Made by a program: the position numbers and the translations under genes
In this document: positions 50,826 to 59,372 of the stretch, piece after piece
How positions within the stretch are numbered: the first letter of the stretch is position 1
How the letters are laid out: each line of letters begins with the position of its first letter
NCBI RefSeq assembly: GCF_003355155.1
Contig: NZ_CP031320.1
Span: 2,903,329-2,967,328, forward strand
Direction: 5' to 3'
Length of the DNA: 64,000 nt
DNA from: Streptomyces armeniacus
GTDB taxonomy: Bacteria > Actinomycetota > Actinomycetes > Streptomycetales > Streptomycetaceae
Notes under the pieces: model-generated
What the model was told of the DNA's origin: nothing
The model's input: the letters and a program-made list of their open reading frames with translations, nothing else
Database searches by the model: none

Positions 50826-52025
50826 ATGGAAGAGAAAGACAAAGGATCTGTTTCAGACAAGTCCGAAGGAAAGCGGATTGATCTGAACGTTCCACAGGTA
50901 GCGGGCAGCGCCGCGGCGGCGGTGACGGGCGCGGTGCTCGCCTCCGGGCTCAGCGTGTACGGCACGATCATCGGCGCCGGAGTCGTGAGCGTGGTCGCCA
51001 CGACGGGCGGCGCCGTGTACCAGCATGTGTTCAAACGCACAGGCGAGCAGCTGCGCGAGGTCGCGAAGCCGCTGCCGCGCCGGGTGCCCCGCCGGGACGG
51101 GGAGCCCGCGTCCGCCGCTGCCCGGACGCCGGCGCGGCCCGAGGAGGCAACCCAGGCGCTGACGCGGGGCCGACTGCCGTCCGGGCCGCACCGTGACGCC
51201 GCGCCGCACCGCGACGCCGCGCCGGACGCGACGCTCGCGCTGTCCCGGCAGCCCGGCACGGAGGCCGACTTCTCCCGTGCGCTCCCCACCGTGCCGCTCG
51301 CCGCCGCCCAGGAAGAGGACCGGCCCACCCGGCTGCTGCGCGTATCCGGCGAACCGCAGCCCGCCCGTACGCGAGCGATGCCCGCCCTGCCCGCGCCCGG
51401 ACCGTACGGACCGGAGGGCGACGAAGATCACACCCGCGCGGGCGGCTACGGCGCCGCCACCGCGCACGGGCGCCGCGGCCGGCGGCTGCGCACGCGGCTG
51501 GCGCTCGCGGGCGGCGTGTTCGCCCTCGCCATGGGCGCCGTGACCGGCCTCGAGCTGGTCACCGACTCGTCGCTGTCCGGCTGGTGGCACGGGGACGACA
51601 AGGGGGGTACGACCATCGGGCGCGCCTTCGGCGGCGACAAGCAGGGCGACCGCCCCGACCGGAACCCGTCCGGCCCGCCCGGCTCGCCCGCTCCGTCCGG
51701 CCCGTCCGGCTCCTCCGACGGGGACGGCGCGTCACAGGCACCGGACGACCGGCGGTCCGGCGGCACCGGCGGCGAATCGGACGGCGCTCCGGACGGCGGC
51801 TCCACCGACGGCACACAGGGAGACGGCTCCGGCACCGACCGCCGCCCCGCGCCCGCACCCTCCGCCCCCGGCGGCCAGGACGACGCGGACGACCCGGACG
51901 GCGACGGCCGGTCCGGCGGAGCGCAGGACGGCACCGCCACCCCGACCCCGGCACCGACCGGCACCTCCGGCACGCAGCCGGACGGCGAGGGGACCGGCCC
52001 GAACGGGATCACCACGGGCGGGTGA
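50826..52025 (+). CDS. Putative membrane protein with long disordered regions
   Basis: This ~399-aa protein has a first Gly/Ala-rich hydrophobic hairpin (VAGSAAAAVTGAVLASGLSVYGTIIGAGVVSVVATTGGAVYQHV, residues ~24-66) and a single strong membrane helix near 225 (RLALAGGVFALAMGAVTGLELV). The rest is Pro/Arg-rich between these and a ~150-residue Gly/Asp/Ser/Pro/Thr tail, probably outside the cell. I do not recognise a family. The start could be the GTG at 50796, the ATG at 50805 or the ATG at 50826; the last has AGAGG at ideal spacing and fits the ECF-like promoter. An envelope role is inferred only from promoter and topology. Confidence 0.8.
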   Translation: MEEKDKGSVSDKSEGKRIDLNVPQVAGSAAAAVTGAVLASGLSVYGTIIGAGVVSVVATTGGAVYQHVFKRTGEQLREVAKPLPRRVPRRDGEPASAAARTPARPEEATQALTRGRLPSGPHRDAAPHRDAAPDATLALSRQPGTEADFSRALPTVPLAAAQEEDRPTRLLRVSGEPQPARTRAMPALPAPGPYGPEGDEDHTRAGGYGAATAHGRRGRRLRTRLALAGGVFALAMGAVTGLELVTDSSLSGWWHGDDKGGTTIGRAFGGDKQGDRPDRNPSGPPGSPAPSGPSGSSDGDGASQAPDDRRSGGTGGESDGAPDGGSTDGTQGDGSGTDRRPAPAPSAPGGQDDADDPDGDGRSGGAQDGTATPTPAPTGTSGTQPDGEGTGPNGITTGG

Positions 52026-52058
52026 CCCGGGTCAACCACCGTGCGCCGCACGCCCCCT

Positions 52059-52076
52059 GGCGCCCCCGGGGGCGCC
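52059..52076. terminator. Palindromic hairpin between convergent genes
   Basis: GGCGCCCCC followed by its exact complement lies between the membrane-protein gene and the oxidase gene. Confidence 0.7.
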
Positions 52077-52082
52077 CCGAGT

Positions 52083-53411
52083 TCAGTCGCCCAGCACGCG
52101 CCGCAGGTAGTCGTTCGCGAAGACCCGTTCCGGGTCCAGCCGGTCGCGGAGCTTCGTGAATTCCGCGAACCGCGGGTAGACGCCCGCCAGATACGCCGCG
52201 TCGCGCGAGTGCAGCTTGCCCCAGTGCGGGCGCCCGCCGTGCGCCGTCATGATCCGCTCGGCCGCCGTGAAGTACGCCTCGTGCGGCGTGCCGCGGTACG
52301 TGTGCACGGCGATGTACGCCGTGTCCCGCCCCTGCGCGGTGGACAGCGGGATGTCGTCGGCCGGCGCGACCCGTATCTCCACCGGGAAGCTCACGCGGTG
52401 CCGGGAGCGGTCCACCATCGTCTTGAGCGCCCGCAGCGCGTCCATGGCCGCCGCGCGCGGCAGCGCGTACTCCATCTCCACGAAGCGCACCCGCCGCGGG
52501 CTGGTGAACACGCGGTACGGGATGTCCGTGTACGTACGGGCGGACAGCGCCCGGCTGGACAGCTTCGCGATCGCGGGCACCGTGCCGGGGGCGGCCTTGC
52601 CCAGGGCGCACGCCGCCTGGAACACCCCGTTGGACAGCAGCTCGTCGTCCACCCAGCCGCGTACGCGGGGGAGCGGCGCGGCCGGTCCCGCACTGCGGTT
52701 GTTCCGCTTCGTGCTGCAGCCGTCGGTGTGCGGGAACCAGTAGAACTCGAAGTGCTCGTTCTCCGCCGCCAGCTGATCGAACTCGGCCGTGACCCGGTCG
52801 AACCGCATCGGCTCCTCGCGGGCGGTCAGCAGGAACACCGGCTCCACCGCGAACGTGATCTCGCTGATCACACCCAGCGCCCCGAGACCGATCCGCGCCG
52901 CCGTGAACACCTCAGGGTGCTCGTCCGCCGAGCAGCGCAGCACCGAGCCGTCGGCGAGGACCAGTTCCAGCCCGCGGATCTGCGCCGCGATCGACGCCGT
53001 CTCGCGCCCCGTCCCGTGGGTGCCGGTGCTGACAGCGCCGGAGACGGTCTGCGCCATGATGTCGCCCATGTTCGCGAGGGACAGGCCCTCGCCCGCGAGT
53101 ACCTCGTTGAGCTGCTTCAGGGGCGTGCCCGCGGCGACCGTGACCGTGCCGCGCTCGCGGTCGATCTCCCGTATGCCGCACAGCCGTTCAGGCCGCAGCA
53201 GGACCCCGGACGTGGCGGCCACGGAGGTGAACGAGTGCCCCGCGCCGACCGGTTTGACGTTCAGCCCGTCCTCGGCGGCCCGGCGTACGGCCTCCGCCAG
53301 CGCGGCGGTGGAGGACGGCGCGACGGTGCGCAGGGGGCGGGTGCCGACGTTGCCCGCCCAGTTACGCCACGTCGGTCCGTTCCTCGTCGTCCGCGCCGTC
53401 AGCCCGTTCAT
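52083..53411 (-). CDS. FAD-linked oxidoreductase, D-arabinono-1,4-lactone oxidase family
   Basis: This 442-aa protein has an N-terminal PCMH-type FAD domain (~15-190) with VKPVGAGHSFTSVA, where the His in GHSF is placed for covalent flavin, and SGAVSTGTHGTG. The ALO C-terminal domain has RPHWGKLH, the family's conserved HWGK. These enzymes oxidise aldonolactones or alditols. The ATG at 53411 has GGAGGGG just upstream and is a better start than the GTG at 53423. The gene begins inside the 3' end of the MFS gene, overlapping it by 50 bp, so the two are probably translated in tandem. Confidence 0.92.
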   Translation of the reverse strand: MNGLTARTTRNGPTWRNWAGNVGTRPLRTVAPSSTAALAEAVRRAAEDGLNVKPVGAGHSFTSVAATSGVLLRPERLCGIREIDRERGTVTVAAGTPLKQLNEVLAGEGLSLANMGDIMAQTVSGAVSTGTHGTGRETASIAAQIRGLELVLADGSVLRCSADEHPEVFTAARIGLGALGVISEITFAVEPVFLLTAREEPMRFDRVTAEFDQLAAENEHFEFYWFPHTDGCSTKRNNRSAGPAAPLPRVRGWVDDELLSNGVFQAACALGKAAPGTVPAIAKLSSRALSARTYTDIPYRVFTSPRRVRFVEMEYALPRAAAMDALRALKTMVDRSRHRVSFPVEIRVAPADDIPLSTAQGRDTAYIAVHTYRGTPHEAYFTAAERIMTAHGGRPHWGKLHSRDAAYLAGVYPRFAEFTKLRDRLDPERVFANDYLRRVLGD

Positions 53412-54606
53412 GTACCCCTCCACTAGTCCGCGGCCGCAGCCGCCGGTATCCGAGGAACGCGACTACCGCCGCGAGCGCCCCGGCGGCGCCGGGCACCCGG
53501 TACGCCTGCCCCGCCCCGAAGGTGTCGACCCCCCACCCGGCGACGGCCGAGCCGAGCGCGATCCCGACGGAGAGTCCCGTACTCAGCCACGTCATGCCCT
53601 CGGTCAGGCTGGCACGCGGCACGAGCCGCTCGACCAGGCCGACGGTGGTGACCATCGTCGGAGCGACGGTGAGGCCCGCGATGAAGAGCGCCACCGCCAT
53701 CCAGGGCAGGTTTCCGGCCAGTTGGAGGGGGATCATACTCAGGGCCATCGCGCAGATCCCCACGAGCCACCGGCGTGGGAGGGGCGCGGACACGTGCAGC
53801 AGCCCGTAGACGACGCCTGCCAGGACTGATCCCATGGCGTAGACAGCGAGCATGAGGCCCGCGACGCTCTTGTGCCCCTCCTCCTCGGCGAACGCGACGG
53901 TCACCACGTCGACGGAACCGAAAATGCTCCCGGTGAACACGTACACGGCGGCCAGCAGCCACAGCCCCGGTGTACGCAGCGCCGAGCCGCCCGCGTGCTG
54001 CCCGCGCGGGTGCGGGGCCGGCTCCGTGGCGTGCTGCGAACTCAGCCACAGCACGCCCGCCAGCAGGAACCCGGCGGCCACGACCGGTCCCGCCTCCGGG
54101 AACCACACGGTGCACAGCCAGATCGAAAGAACCGGCCCCACCATGTAGTTGATCTCGTCCACGACGGATTCGAGGGCGAACGCCGAGTGCAGCAGGCGCG
54201 GCTCCCCGTCGTAGATCGCGGCCCAGCGAGCCCGCACCATCGCACCGACGCCGGGAGCGCAACCGGACGCGGCCGCGAAGACGAACAGCAGCCAGTCCGG
54301 CGCGTCCTGCCGTACGGCCAGGGTCAGACCGGCGACCCCGGTCACCGAGACCAGCATGGCCGGGCGCAGCACCCTGCGCTGCCCGTGCCGGTCGACGAGC
54401 CGGGCGATCTGCGGACTGCACACGGCGACGGACAGCGCCACGGTGGCGGCCAGCGCGCCCGCCAGCCCGTAACGTCCGGTGGCCTGCGACACCATCGCGA
54501 CGACGCCGACGATCAGCATTCCCTGCAGCAGCCGCCCGAGGAATCCGGCCGCGGAGAACTTCGCGCTGCCGGGGGCGGCGAAGACCGCACGGTAGGAGCT
54601 GAGCAC
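53362..54606 (-). CDS. MFS transporter
   Basis: This 414-aa protein has about 12 membrane helices. The central loop of motif A is partly recognisable (LVDRHGQRRVL near residue 75). It is of the short, sugar- or drug-exporter-like type common in Streptomyces; the substrate is unknown. The GTG at 54606, with AGGA upstream, is preferred to the GTG at 54633. Its coding end overlaps the oxidase gene; the acidic last 15 residues are encoded in that overlap. Together with the oxidase it could handle a sugar acid or its product. Confidence 0.92.
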   Translation of the reverse strand: MLSSYRAVFAAPGSAKFSAAGFLGRLLQGMLIVGVVAMVSQATGRYGLAGALAATVALSVAVCSPQIARLVDRHGQRRVLRPAMLVSVTGVAGLTLAVRQDAPDWLLFVFAAASGCAPGVGAMVRARWAAIYDGEPRLLHSAFALESVVDEINYMVGPVLSIWLCTVWFPEAGPVVAAGFLLAGVLWLSSQHATEPAPHPRGQHAGGSALRTPGLWLLAAVYVFTGSIFGSVDVVTVAFAEEEGHKSVAGLMLAVYAMGSVLAGVVYGLLHVSAPLPRRWLVGICAMALSMIPLQLAGNLPWMAVALFIAGLTVAPTMVTTVGLVERLVPRASLTEGMTWLSTGLSVGIALGSAVAGWGVDTFGAGQAYRVPGAAGALAAVVAFLGYRRLRPRTSGGVHERADGADDEERTDVA

Positions 54607-54723
54607 GGCGCACCGTCCTGAAGATCGGGCCACTCGGTCAGGTAAGGAATCTCATAGCGCCGCACAGACTACGGCCGGGAGGCGGTCCGGCGTTCCCCGC
54701 CCCCGGATGGCAGGATCGGTGAC

Positions 54724-55836
54724 ATGTCCGACGCGCTTGACGCCCGCCCGTACGACGCCCTGCTGCTGCTGTCGTTCGGCGGCCCCGAGGGACCCGACGA
54801 CGTCGTCCCCTTCCTGGAGAACGTGACCCGAGGGCGGGGCATCCCGCGCGAGCGCCTCGAGGAGGTCGGGCAGCACTACTTCCTGTTCGGCGGCGTCAGC
54901 CCCATCAACGCGCAGAACCGCGCCCTGCTGGACGCCCTCCGCAAGGACTTCGCCGGCAGCGGCCTCGACCTGCCGGTGTACTGGGGCAACCGGAACTGGG
55001 CGCCGTACCTCACCGACGTCCTGCGCGAGATCACCCGCGACGGGCGGCGCCGCGTCCTGGTGCTGGCCACCAGCGCGTACGCCTCGTACTCGGGCTGCCG
55101 CCAGTACCGCGAGAACCTCGCCGAGTCGCTGGCGGCGCTCGTGGCCGAGGGCCTGGAGCCGCCGCGCGTCGACAAGCTCCGGCACTTCTTCAACCACCCC
55201 GGCTTCCTCGGCCCCGTGGCCGACGGCGTGATCGCCTCCCTGGACGAACTGCCCGCCGCCGTACGGGACGGCGCGCACCTCGTGTTCACCACCCACTCCA
55301 TCCCGGACGAGGCGGCCGACGCGTCGGGCCCGCGCGGCGGCGCGTACGTCGCCCAGCACCTGGAGGCGGCCCGGCTGGTCGCCGACGCCGTACGGGAGGC
55401 CACCGGCGTGGAACGCCCCTGGCAGCTCGTCTACCAGTCGCGCAGCGGCCCCCCGCACGTCCCCTGGCTCGAACCGGACGTCTGCGACCACCTGGAGGCG
55501 CTGCACCGGGCGGACGCCCCGGCCGCCGTACTGGTGCCGATCGGCTTCGTCTCGGACCACATGGAGGTGCTGTACGACCTCGACACCGAGGCGCGCGCGA
55601 AGGCCGACGAGCTGGGGCTGCCGGCCGTACGCTCGGCCACCGTCGGCGCCGACCCGCGGTTCGCCGCGGCCGTACGGGAGCTGACGCTGGAGCGCGCCGC
55701 CGCCGAGCGCGGGGAGTCGCCGCGGCGCCGCGCGCTGGGCACGCTCGGGCCGAGCCACGACGTGTGCCCGGCCGGCTGCTGCGCGGCGCGCGTGGCGCGG
55801 CCCGCGGCGGCGGGCGCGGACAGCCCGTTCGCCTGA
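54724..55836 (+). CDS. hemH: Ferrochelatase (coproporphyrin type)
   Basis: This 370-aa protein has [18 protein letters not shown] at the start, FTTHSIP with the metal-binding His and [14 protein letters not shown] with the conserved Glu. It inserts iron into the porphyrin; actinobacteria use the coproporphyrin-dependent haem route, so the product is probably coproheme (the CpfC name is then more accurate). The C-terminus carries DVCPAGCC, candidate ligands of the [2Fe-2S] cluster found in some actinobacterial ferrochelatases. It is divergent from the MFS gene and followed by the inositol phosphatase. Confidence 0.95.
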   Translation: MSDALDARPYDALLLLSFGGPEGPDDVVPFLENVTRGRGIPRERLEEVGQHYFLFGGVSPINAQNRALLDALRKDFAGSGLDLPVYWGNRNWAPYLTDVLREITRDGRRRVLVLATSAYASYSGCRQYRENLAESLAALVAEGLEPPRVDKLRHFFNHPGFLGPVADGVIASLDELPAAVRDGAHLVFTTHSIPDEAADASGPRGGAYVAQHLEAARLVADAVREATGVERPWQLVYQSRSGPPHVPWLEPDVCDHLEALHRADAPAAVLVPIGFVSDHMEVLYDLDTEARAKADELGLPAVRSATVGADPRFAAAVRELTLERAAAERGESPRRRALGTLGPSHDVCPAGCCAARVARPAAAGADSPFA

Positions 55837-55912
55837 GCCCGTGCGCTGACCCCGTGCGCGCGCCCGCGGCCCGGTCCCGCGCGCGCACCCACACGCCCCA
55901 CCAAGGAGCACC

Positions 55913-56788
55913 GTGAACGACCAGCCAGACCAGCCAGACCAGTCAGACCAGCCAGACCAGCCCGCCCCCGACCGGCTTGACCAGTTGAAGGCCGACCTCC
56001 TCGAGCTCGCCCTGGACGCCGCCCACCGCGCCGGCGTCTTCCTGCGCGAGGGCCGCCCCGACGACCTGGGAGTGGCCGCGACCAAGTCCAGCCCGATCGA
56101 CGTCGTCACGGAGATGGACATCTCGGCCGAGAAGCTGATCACCGGCTTCCTGGCCGAGCACCGGCCCGACGACACGTTCCTCGCGGAGGAGGGCAGCCGG
56201 TCCGCCGGGTCGTCCGGCGCCGGTGAGAGCGGCGTCCGCTGGGTCATCGACCCGATCGACGGCACCGTCAACTACCTCTACGGGCTGCCGAGCTGGGCCA
56301 TCTCCATCGCCGCCGAGTACGAGGGCGAGACCGTCGTCGGCGTCGTCGAGGTGCCCAGCAGGGGCGAGACGTACCGCGCCGTCCTCGGGCACGGCGCGTT
56401 CCTGAACGCCAAGCCGATCCACTGCCGCCCGTCACCCGAGCTGGACGAGGCGCTCGTCGGCACCGGCTTCAACTACGTGCTGGAGTGCCGTACCGCCCAG
56501 GCCGACGTCGCCCGCCAGCTCATCCCCCGGGTCCGCGACATCCGCCGCTCCGGCTCCGCCGCCCTCGACCTGTGCGACGTCGGCGCCGGACGGCTGGACG
56601 GCTTCTACGAGCGCGGCCTGAACGCCTGGGACTACGCCGCCGGCGCGCTCGTCGCCCGCGAGGCGGGCGCGCTCACCGGCGGGCGTCCGGGCGAGCCGCT
56701 GAACCGGGACCTCGCCGTCGTCGCGTCGCCCGGCGTCTTCGCCGAGCTGCAGCCGCTGCTGGACGCGCTCGGCGCGTGGCACGACTGA
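55913..56788 (+). CDS. Inositol monophosphatase family protein
   Basis: This 291-aa protein has the Mg-dependent phosphatase motifs EEGSR, WVIDPIDGTVNYLYGLPSWAISI (DPIDGT) and NAWDYAAGALVAREAGA (WDxAAG), in the usual order. It dephosphorylates inositol phosphate or a related sugar phosphate. The GTG start at 55913 has AAGGAG upstream. Residues 3-17 are five DQP/DQS tripeptides from a 9-bp tandem repeat, absent from typical family members and probably a disordered tail. A hairpin terminator follows. Confidence 0.93.
   Translation: MNDQPDQPDQSDQPDQPAPDRLDQLKADLLELALDAAHRAGVFLREGRPDDLGVAATKSSPIDVVTEMDISAEKLITGFLAEHRPDDTFLAEEGSRSAGSSGAGESGVRWVIDPIDGTVNYLYGLPSWAISIAAEYEGETVVGVVEVPSRGETYRAVLGHGAFLNAKPIHCRPSPELDEALVGTGFNYVLECRTAQADVARQLIPRVRDIRRSGSAALDLCDVGAGRLDGFYERGLNAWDYAAGALVAREAGALTGGRPGEPLNRDLAVVASPGVFAELQPLLDALGAWHD
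55919..55960 (+). repeat. 9-bp tandem repeat encoding DQP units
   Basis: GACCAGCCA is present four times, with one C-to-T change in the third copy, plus a 6-base partial copy. It is in frame at the N-terminus of the inositol monophosphatase-like gene. Confidence 0.9.
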
Positions 56789-56789
56789 A

Positions 56790-56816
56790 CCCCGGGACAC
56801 GTGGTGTGTCCCGGGG
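56790..56816 (+). terminator. Terminator after the inositol monophosphatase gene
   Basis: A perfect 11-bp stem with a 5-nt loop begins 1 nt after the stop codon. Confidence 0.8.
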
Positions 56817-56898
56817 CCAGGGCGTCGCGTGTGTCGCGGATCTTCGCTTTAGCGGAGCAGAACGGGACCGGACCGGGTCCGGCCGGCGGCTCAGGGCG

Positions 56899-57078
56899 TC
56901 AGCAGGGCGATTTCGTGGCCCCCACATCCACACCGTGCTCGGCCGCCAGCCGACGCAGGTCCTCCAGCTCGGCCTGCTCGACGTCCACGAGGAAGTCGTC
57001 GCCCGACTCGCGAGCCTGCATCAGGTCGGACTCGGTCGTCTCTATACGGTGCAGGATGCCTGCGGTGAACGCGTCCAT
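56899..57078 (-). CDS. Small conserved hypothetical protein (59 aa)
   Basis: The start is the ATG at 57078, with a good ribosome site (GAGGGGG) upstream. The protein is helical and acidic: MDAFTAGILHRIETTESDL, then DVEQAELEDLRRLAAEHG, ending VGATKSPC. The even spacing of acidic and hydrophobic residues suggests a coiled coil or small helical hairpin. No known domain. It is divergent from cutR, with a 391-bp gap between them. Confidence 0.8.
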   Translation of the reverse strand: MDAFTAGILHRIETTESDLMQARESGDDFLVDVEQAELEDLRRLAAEHGVDVGATKSPC

Positions 57079-57469
57079 GGTGCGCCCCCTCGTCATGGGT
57101 CGGTGGCACGGGGGTGTGCCGAGGGTACGTACAAAGATCACGGCGTGATCCCCGCGGAGGTCGGCAGCCGGGTCGGCTTGCCGCCGGGCAAGGCGTGATC
57201 TGGGGTGTGCAACCGTCCTCCCCACCTGAATCCTCAGAGAAACCTCAACACCGCCGAAAATTCCGTGAGTCCCGGTGCGGTTTGCCGGGAGCGGCCCGCG
57301 GGCGGCGCCGGAGGGGCGCGGGGAGCCGTCCGCGCCGCTCTGTGCAGGCGTTCTCCCCGGCGGTCTTACTGCCGGTTTACCCGCGTTGGGGGCAGGATGG
57401 GGAGCGATGGCACCGCCTCTCCGCACCGCCTCTCCGCACCGTCTCCGTACCGAAGGAAGGACACCTGTC
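57079..57469. other. 391-bp divergent regulatory region upstream of cutR
   Basis: This stretch holds no convincing gene. It contains a perfect 15-bp odd palindrome (57136-57150), a half-copy of it 50 bp on (57192-57200), an AT-richer stretch around 57225-57265 that may hold the promoter, and the cutR ribosome site GAAGGAAGG at 57452-57460. Confidence 0.5.
57136..57150. promoter_or_regulatory. Perfect palindrome, candidate operator
   Basis: GATCACG-G-CGTGATC is an exact inverted repeat about a single base. GGCGTGATC recurs at 57192-57200. It lies between the small divergent gene and cutR, so it could control either. Confidence 0.5.
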
Positions 57470-58123
57470 GTGCGCGTACTCGTCGTCGAGGACGAGCAGC
57501 TGCTCGCCGATGCCGTGGCGACCGGCCTCCGCCGCGAGGCCATGGCCGTCGATGTGGTCTACGACGGCGCGGCCGCCCAGGAGCGCATCGACGTCAACGA
57601 CTACGACGTCGTCGTCCTCGACCGTGACCTTCCGCTCGTGCACGGTGACGACGTGTGCCGGAAGATCGTCGAGCTGGGCCTGCCGACGCGGGTGCTGATG
57701 CTCACCGCGTCCGGAGACGTCAGCGACCGCGTGGAGGGCCTGGAGATCGGCGCGGACGACTACCTCCCCAAGCCCTTCGCGTTCAGCGAGCTGACCGCCC
57801 GCGTGCGGGCCCTGGGCCGCCGTACGACCACCGCGCTGCCGCCCGTGCTGGCGCGCGCCGGGATCAAGCTCGACCCGAACCGCCGCGAGGTGTTCCGGGA
57901 CGGGCGGCAGATCCAGCTCGCGCCCAAGGAGTTCGCGGTGCTGGAGGTGCTCCTGCGGAACGACGGCACCGTCGTCTCCGCCGAGCAGCTGCTGGAGAAG
58001 GCCTGGGACGAGAACACCGACCCGTTCACCAACGTCGTACGGGTCACCGTGATGACGCTCCGCCGCAAGCTCGGCGAGCCGCCCGTCATCGTCACCGTGC
58101 CCGGCGCCGGCTACCGGATCTGA
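57470..58123 (+). CDS. cutR: CutR response regulator (OmpR/PhoB family)
   Basis: This 217-aa protein begins at the GTG at 57470 after GAAGGAAGG. The receiver domain (1-115) has VVEDEQ, the phosphorylated Asp in VVVLDRDLP, VLMLTAS and LPKPF. The winged-helix output domain (~130-215) has KEFAVLEVLLRN and VTVMTLRRKLG. It matches CutR of Streptomyces in length and in its position before cutS and after hemH and the inositol phosphatase. In S. lividans CutRS restrains antibiotic production, and it has more recently been tied to control of secreted-protein quality. Confidence 0.93.
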   Translation: MRVLVVEDEQLLADAVATGLRREAMAVDVVYDGAAAQERIDVNDYDVVVLDRDLPLVHGDDVCRKIVELGLPTRVLMLTASGDVSDRVEGLEIGADDYLPKPFAFSELTARVRALGRRTTTALPPVLARAGIKLDPNRREVFRDGRQIQLAPKEFAVLEVLLRNDGTVVSAEQLLEKAWDENTDPFTNVVRVTVMTLRRKLGEPPVIVTVPGAGYRI

Positions 58124-58127
58124 GCCC

Positions 58128-59372
58128 ATGTCCGCACCCCCCGCGCAGCCCTCCTCCGCACCACCCAAGCCCACCTGGGACCCACGCGAGCCGTCGCGCC
58201 CGTACCCCTGGCTGCGCCCGACCATCCGGATACGGCTCACGCTGCTCTACGGCGGCATGTTCCTGATCGCGGGCATGGTGCTGCTCACGATCATCTATCT
58301 GCTGGCGGCGCAGGCCCTGCACGAGGGCAGCTCGCTGCCGTTCCGGGTGCTCAACGCGAACGCCGAGCTGACCTCCGACTCGTGCCCCGGGCTGACCGGC
58401 ACGATGCCGAGCGAGGTGTTCATGGAGCGCCTCGGCGAGTGCACCGACGCGCAGCGCGCCGTCGCCCTCGACCGGCTGCTGCGCAGCTCGCTGCTGGCGT
58501 TGCTGGGGCTGGCCGTGGCGGCCTTCGCGTTCGGCTACGTGATGGCCGGGCGGGTGCTCTCGCCGCTGGGCCGCATCACGCGTACGGCGCGCCAGGTCGC
58601 CGGCTCGGACCTGCACAAGCGGATCGAGCTGGAAGGCCCGGACGACGAGCTCAAGGAGCTCTCGGACACCTTCGACGAGATGCTGGACCGGCTCGACCGT
58701 GCGTTCACCGCCCAGCAGCGGTTCGTCGCCAACGCCTCGCACGAGCTGCGCACCCCACTGGCCATCAACCGCACCCTGCTCGAGGTGCAGCTCGCCGACC
58801 CCGACGCCGCCCCCGAGGTGCAGCACCTGGGGAAGACGCTGCTGGCCACGAACGAGCGCAGCGAACAGCTCGTGGAGGGCCTGCTGCTGCTGGCCCGGAG
58901 CGAGAACGAGATCGTCGACCGCAAGCCCGTGGACCTGGCCGAGGTCGCCTCCCAGGCCATCGAGCAGACCAGGGGCGAGGCCGAGACCAAGGGCATCGAC
59001 TTGCGCGGAGTACGCCAGCCCGCGTACGTACAGGGCAACGGCGTACTGCTGGAGCGCGTCGCGCTGAATCTCGTACAGAACGCCACGCGCTACAACCTCC
59101 GGGAGGGCGGATGGGTCGCGGTGAGCACGGAGGCACAGCAGGGGCGTGCCGTGCTGGTGGTGGAGAACACGGGGCCGGCGGTTCCGGCGTACGAGGTGGA
59201 CAACCTCTTCGAGCCGTTCCGGCGTCTACGCACGGAGCGCACCGGCAGCGACAAGGGCGTCGGGCTGGGGCTCTCGATCGTGCGGTCCGTGGCACGGGCA
59301 CACGGAGGCACGGTCAACGCGGAGCCGCGGGAGGACGGCGGCCTCGTGGTGCGAGTGGTCCTGCCCGTCTGA
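58128..59372 (+). CDS. cutS: CutS sensor histidine kinase
   Basis: This 414-aa protein has two membrane helices (~37-60 and ~122-142) flanking a ~60-residue extracellular domain with exactly two Cys residues (DSCPGL and GECTDA). A HAMP domain, the HisKA box with the phosphorylated His in NASHELRTPLAINRTLLE, and a HATPase domain (VALNLVQNATRYN, VVENTGP, GVGLGLSIVRSVARAHGG) follow. It lies 4 bp after cutR. The paired cysteines could form a disulfide that reports on redox or folding conditions outside the membrane. Confidence 0.93.
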   Translation: MSAPPAQPSSAPPKPTWDPREPSRPYPWLRPTIRIRLTLLYGGMFLIAGMVLLTIIYLLAAQALHEGSSLPFRVLNANAELTSDSCPGLTGTMPSEVFMERLGECTDAQRAVALDRLLRSSLLALLGLAVAAFAFGYVMAGRVLSPLGRITRTARQVAGSDLHKRIELEGPDDELKELSDTFDEMLDRLDRAFTAQQRFVANASHELRTPLAINRTLLEVQLADPDAAPEVQHLGKTLLATNERSEQLVEGLLLLARSENEIVDRKPVDLAEVASQAIEQTRGEAETKGIDLRGVRQPAYVQGNGVLLERVALNLVQNATRYNLREGGWVAVSTEAQQGRAVLVVENTGPAVPAYEVDNLFEPFRRLRTERTGSDKGVGLGLSIVRSVARAHGGTVNAEPREDGGLVVRVVLPV

